A DNA stretch of 12,951 nucleotides from NCBI GenBank assembly GCA_016199025.1, contig JACQHM010000012.1, forward strand, positions 1-12,951, written 5' to 3'. Below the pieces are notes generated by a model, which saw only the letters and a list, made by a program, of their open reading frames with translations, had not been told where the DNA came from and ran no database searches. The position numbers were made by a program, and so were the translations under genes. Below, piece after piece: positions 12,832 to 12,951 of the stretch (within the stretch, counting starts at the first letter, position 1; the number at the start of each line of letters is the position of its first letter). This stretch comes from Candidatus Methylomirabilota bacterium. Lineage in GTDB: Bacteria > Methylomirabilota > Methylomirabilia > Methylomirabilales > JACQHM01.

Positions 12832-12884
12832 CAACCCCGCGTCAGAGGCCACTCTCCAAGCCTAGCGCGGGGTTGTCTTGTTTT
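12832..12884 (+). terminator. Terminator-like hairpin on the plus strand
   Basis: CAACCCCGCG (12832-12841) and CGCGGGGTTG (12866-12875) form a perfect 10-bp GC-rich stem. The 24-base loop contains a small inner pairing AGGC/GCCT (12846-12849 with 12860-12863). A T-rich stretch TCTTGTTTT (12876-12884) follows on the plus strand only. The orientation indicates termination of a rightward transcript, yet no plus-strand gene lies upstream for over 9 kb. Confidence 0.6.
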
Positions 12885-12890
12885 GGGAAG

Positions 12891-12930
12891 TGTGATAGAG
12901 TGCGATGGAGAGTGATGGTTTGCGATGGTG
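12891..12930. repeat. Imperfect tandem decamer repeat (four units)
   Basis: Four consecutive 10-base units read TGTGATAGAG, TGCGATGGAG, AGTGATGGTT and TGCGATGGTG, sharing the core TGnGATgG. The 10-base period keeps each core on the same face of the helix. Position relative to a gene cannot be judged because the window ends 21 bases later. Confidence 0.6.
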
Positions 12931-12951
12931 AACTAGCACCAGAACTGACAC

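Larger units (their letters stand above)
12692..12951. other. Non-coding right edge with hairpins and repeats
   Basis: I see no credible gene in these 260 bases. They hold a 6-bp inverted repeat TGCCAT/ATGGCA (12776-12781 and 12798-12803), a strong terminator-like hairpin (12832-12884) and a decamer-period repeat (12891-12930). A weak plus-strand promoter-like TTGAAA at 12723-12728 has only a poor -10 partner near 12746. A short non-coding RNA ending at the hairpin is possible but unproven. Whatever gene lies to the right is outside the window. Confidence 0.55.

Noticed and set aside
12692..12951. tRNA, CRISPR array or IS end at the right edge
   Set aside because: No cloverleaf fold, no spaced identical repeats of CRISPR length and no transposase or terminal inverted repeats could be found; the repeats are only 10 bases with no spacers.

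Overview
The window is a GC-rich bacterial chromosome segment. Nearly all coding is on the minus strand, genes are tightly packed and translationally coupled, and GTG starts are used. It suggests a Gram-negative respiratory bacterium with a periplasm: there are Sec, Tat and lipoprotein export signals, c-type cytochromes and a TRAP transporter. A sigma-54-type promoter and an MJ0042-type zinc ribbon / receiver / PilZ protein fit Desulfobacterota, Nitrospirota or NC10-like lineages. That placement is inference from gene content and is not a firm taxonomic call.

Layout, left to right. (1) Positions 1-1590, minus strand: a TRAP transporter operon dctP-dctQ-dctM; dctM runs off the left edge after 24 codons. 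(2) Positions 1591-1944: a divergent regulatory region. It carries a candidate sigma-70 promoter for dctP on the minus strand. On the plus strand it has a near-consensus sigma-54 -24/-12 promoter, followed by two hairpins in the leader of the next gene. (3) Positions 1945-2973, plus strand: a three-part regulator-like protein (zinc ribbon, degenerate receiver, degenerate PilZ), the only plus-strand gene. (4) Positions 2983-10025, minus strand: a complete actABCDEF operon for Alternative Complex III (ACIII), a quinol:electron-acceptor oxidoreductase that replaces cytochrome bc1. A strong sigma-70 promoter lies in front of it at 10097-10125. (5) Positions 10026-10273: the act promoter, a hairpin terminator and a small heptamer repeat. 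(6) Positions 10274-12643, minus strand: a Ski2/HelY-like DExH RNA helicase with a nearly leaderless promoter. (7) Positions 12644-12951: the helicase promoter, a second terminator-like hairpin on the plus strand with no obvious upstream gene, and a short decamer-period repeat array.

How the genes work together. ActC and ActF (NrfD-like membrane subunits) would take electrons from menaquinol or ubiquinol. ActB carries them through four Fe-S clusters, and the pentahaem ActA and monohaem ActE pass them to a periplasmic acceptor or terminal oxidase. ActD is a small membrane subunit. The operon ends at actF, and no haem-copper oxidase follows on this side, so the electron acceptor must be encoded elsewhere. 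The TRAP transporter imports an unidentified, probably carboxylate, substrate. The regulator-like gene is transcribed divergently from dctP and converges on actF with only 9 bases between the stops.

The most notable observations are the sigma-54 promoter plus structured leader in front of a double-degenerate receiver/PilZ protein; an intact N-terminal Cys4 cluster motif and a combined Tat/lipobox signal in ActB; an exact 15-bp in-frame tandem duplication at the start of actF; and the orphan hairpin and decamer repeats at the right edge. I see no IS element, CRISPR array, tRNA or rRNA in the window.
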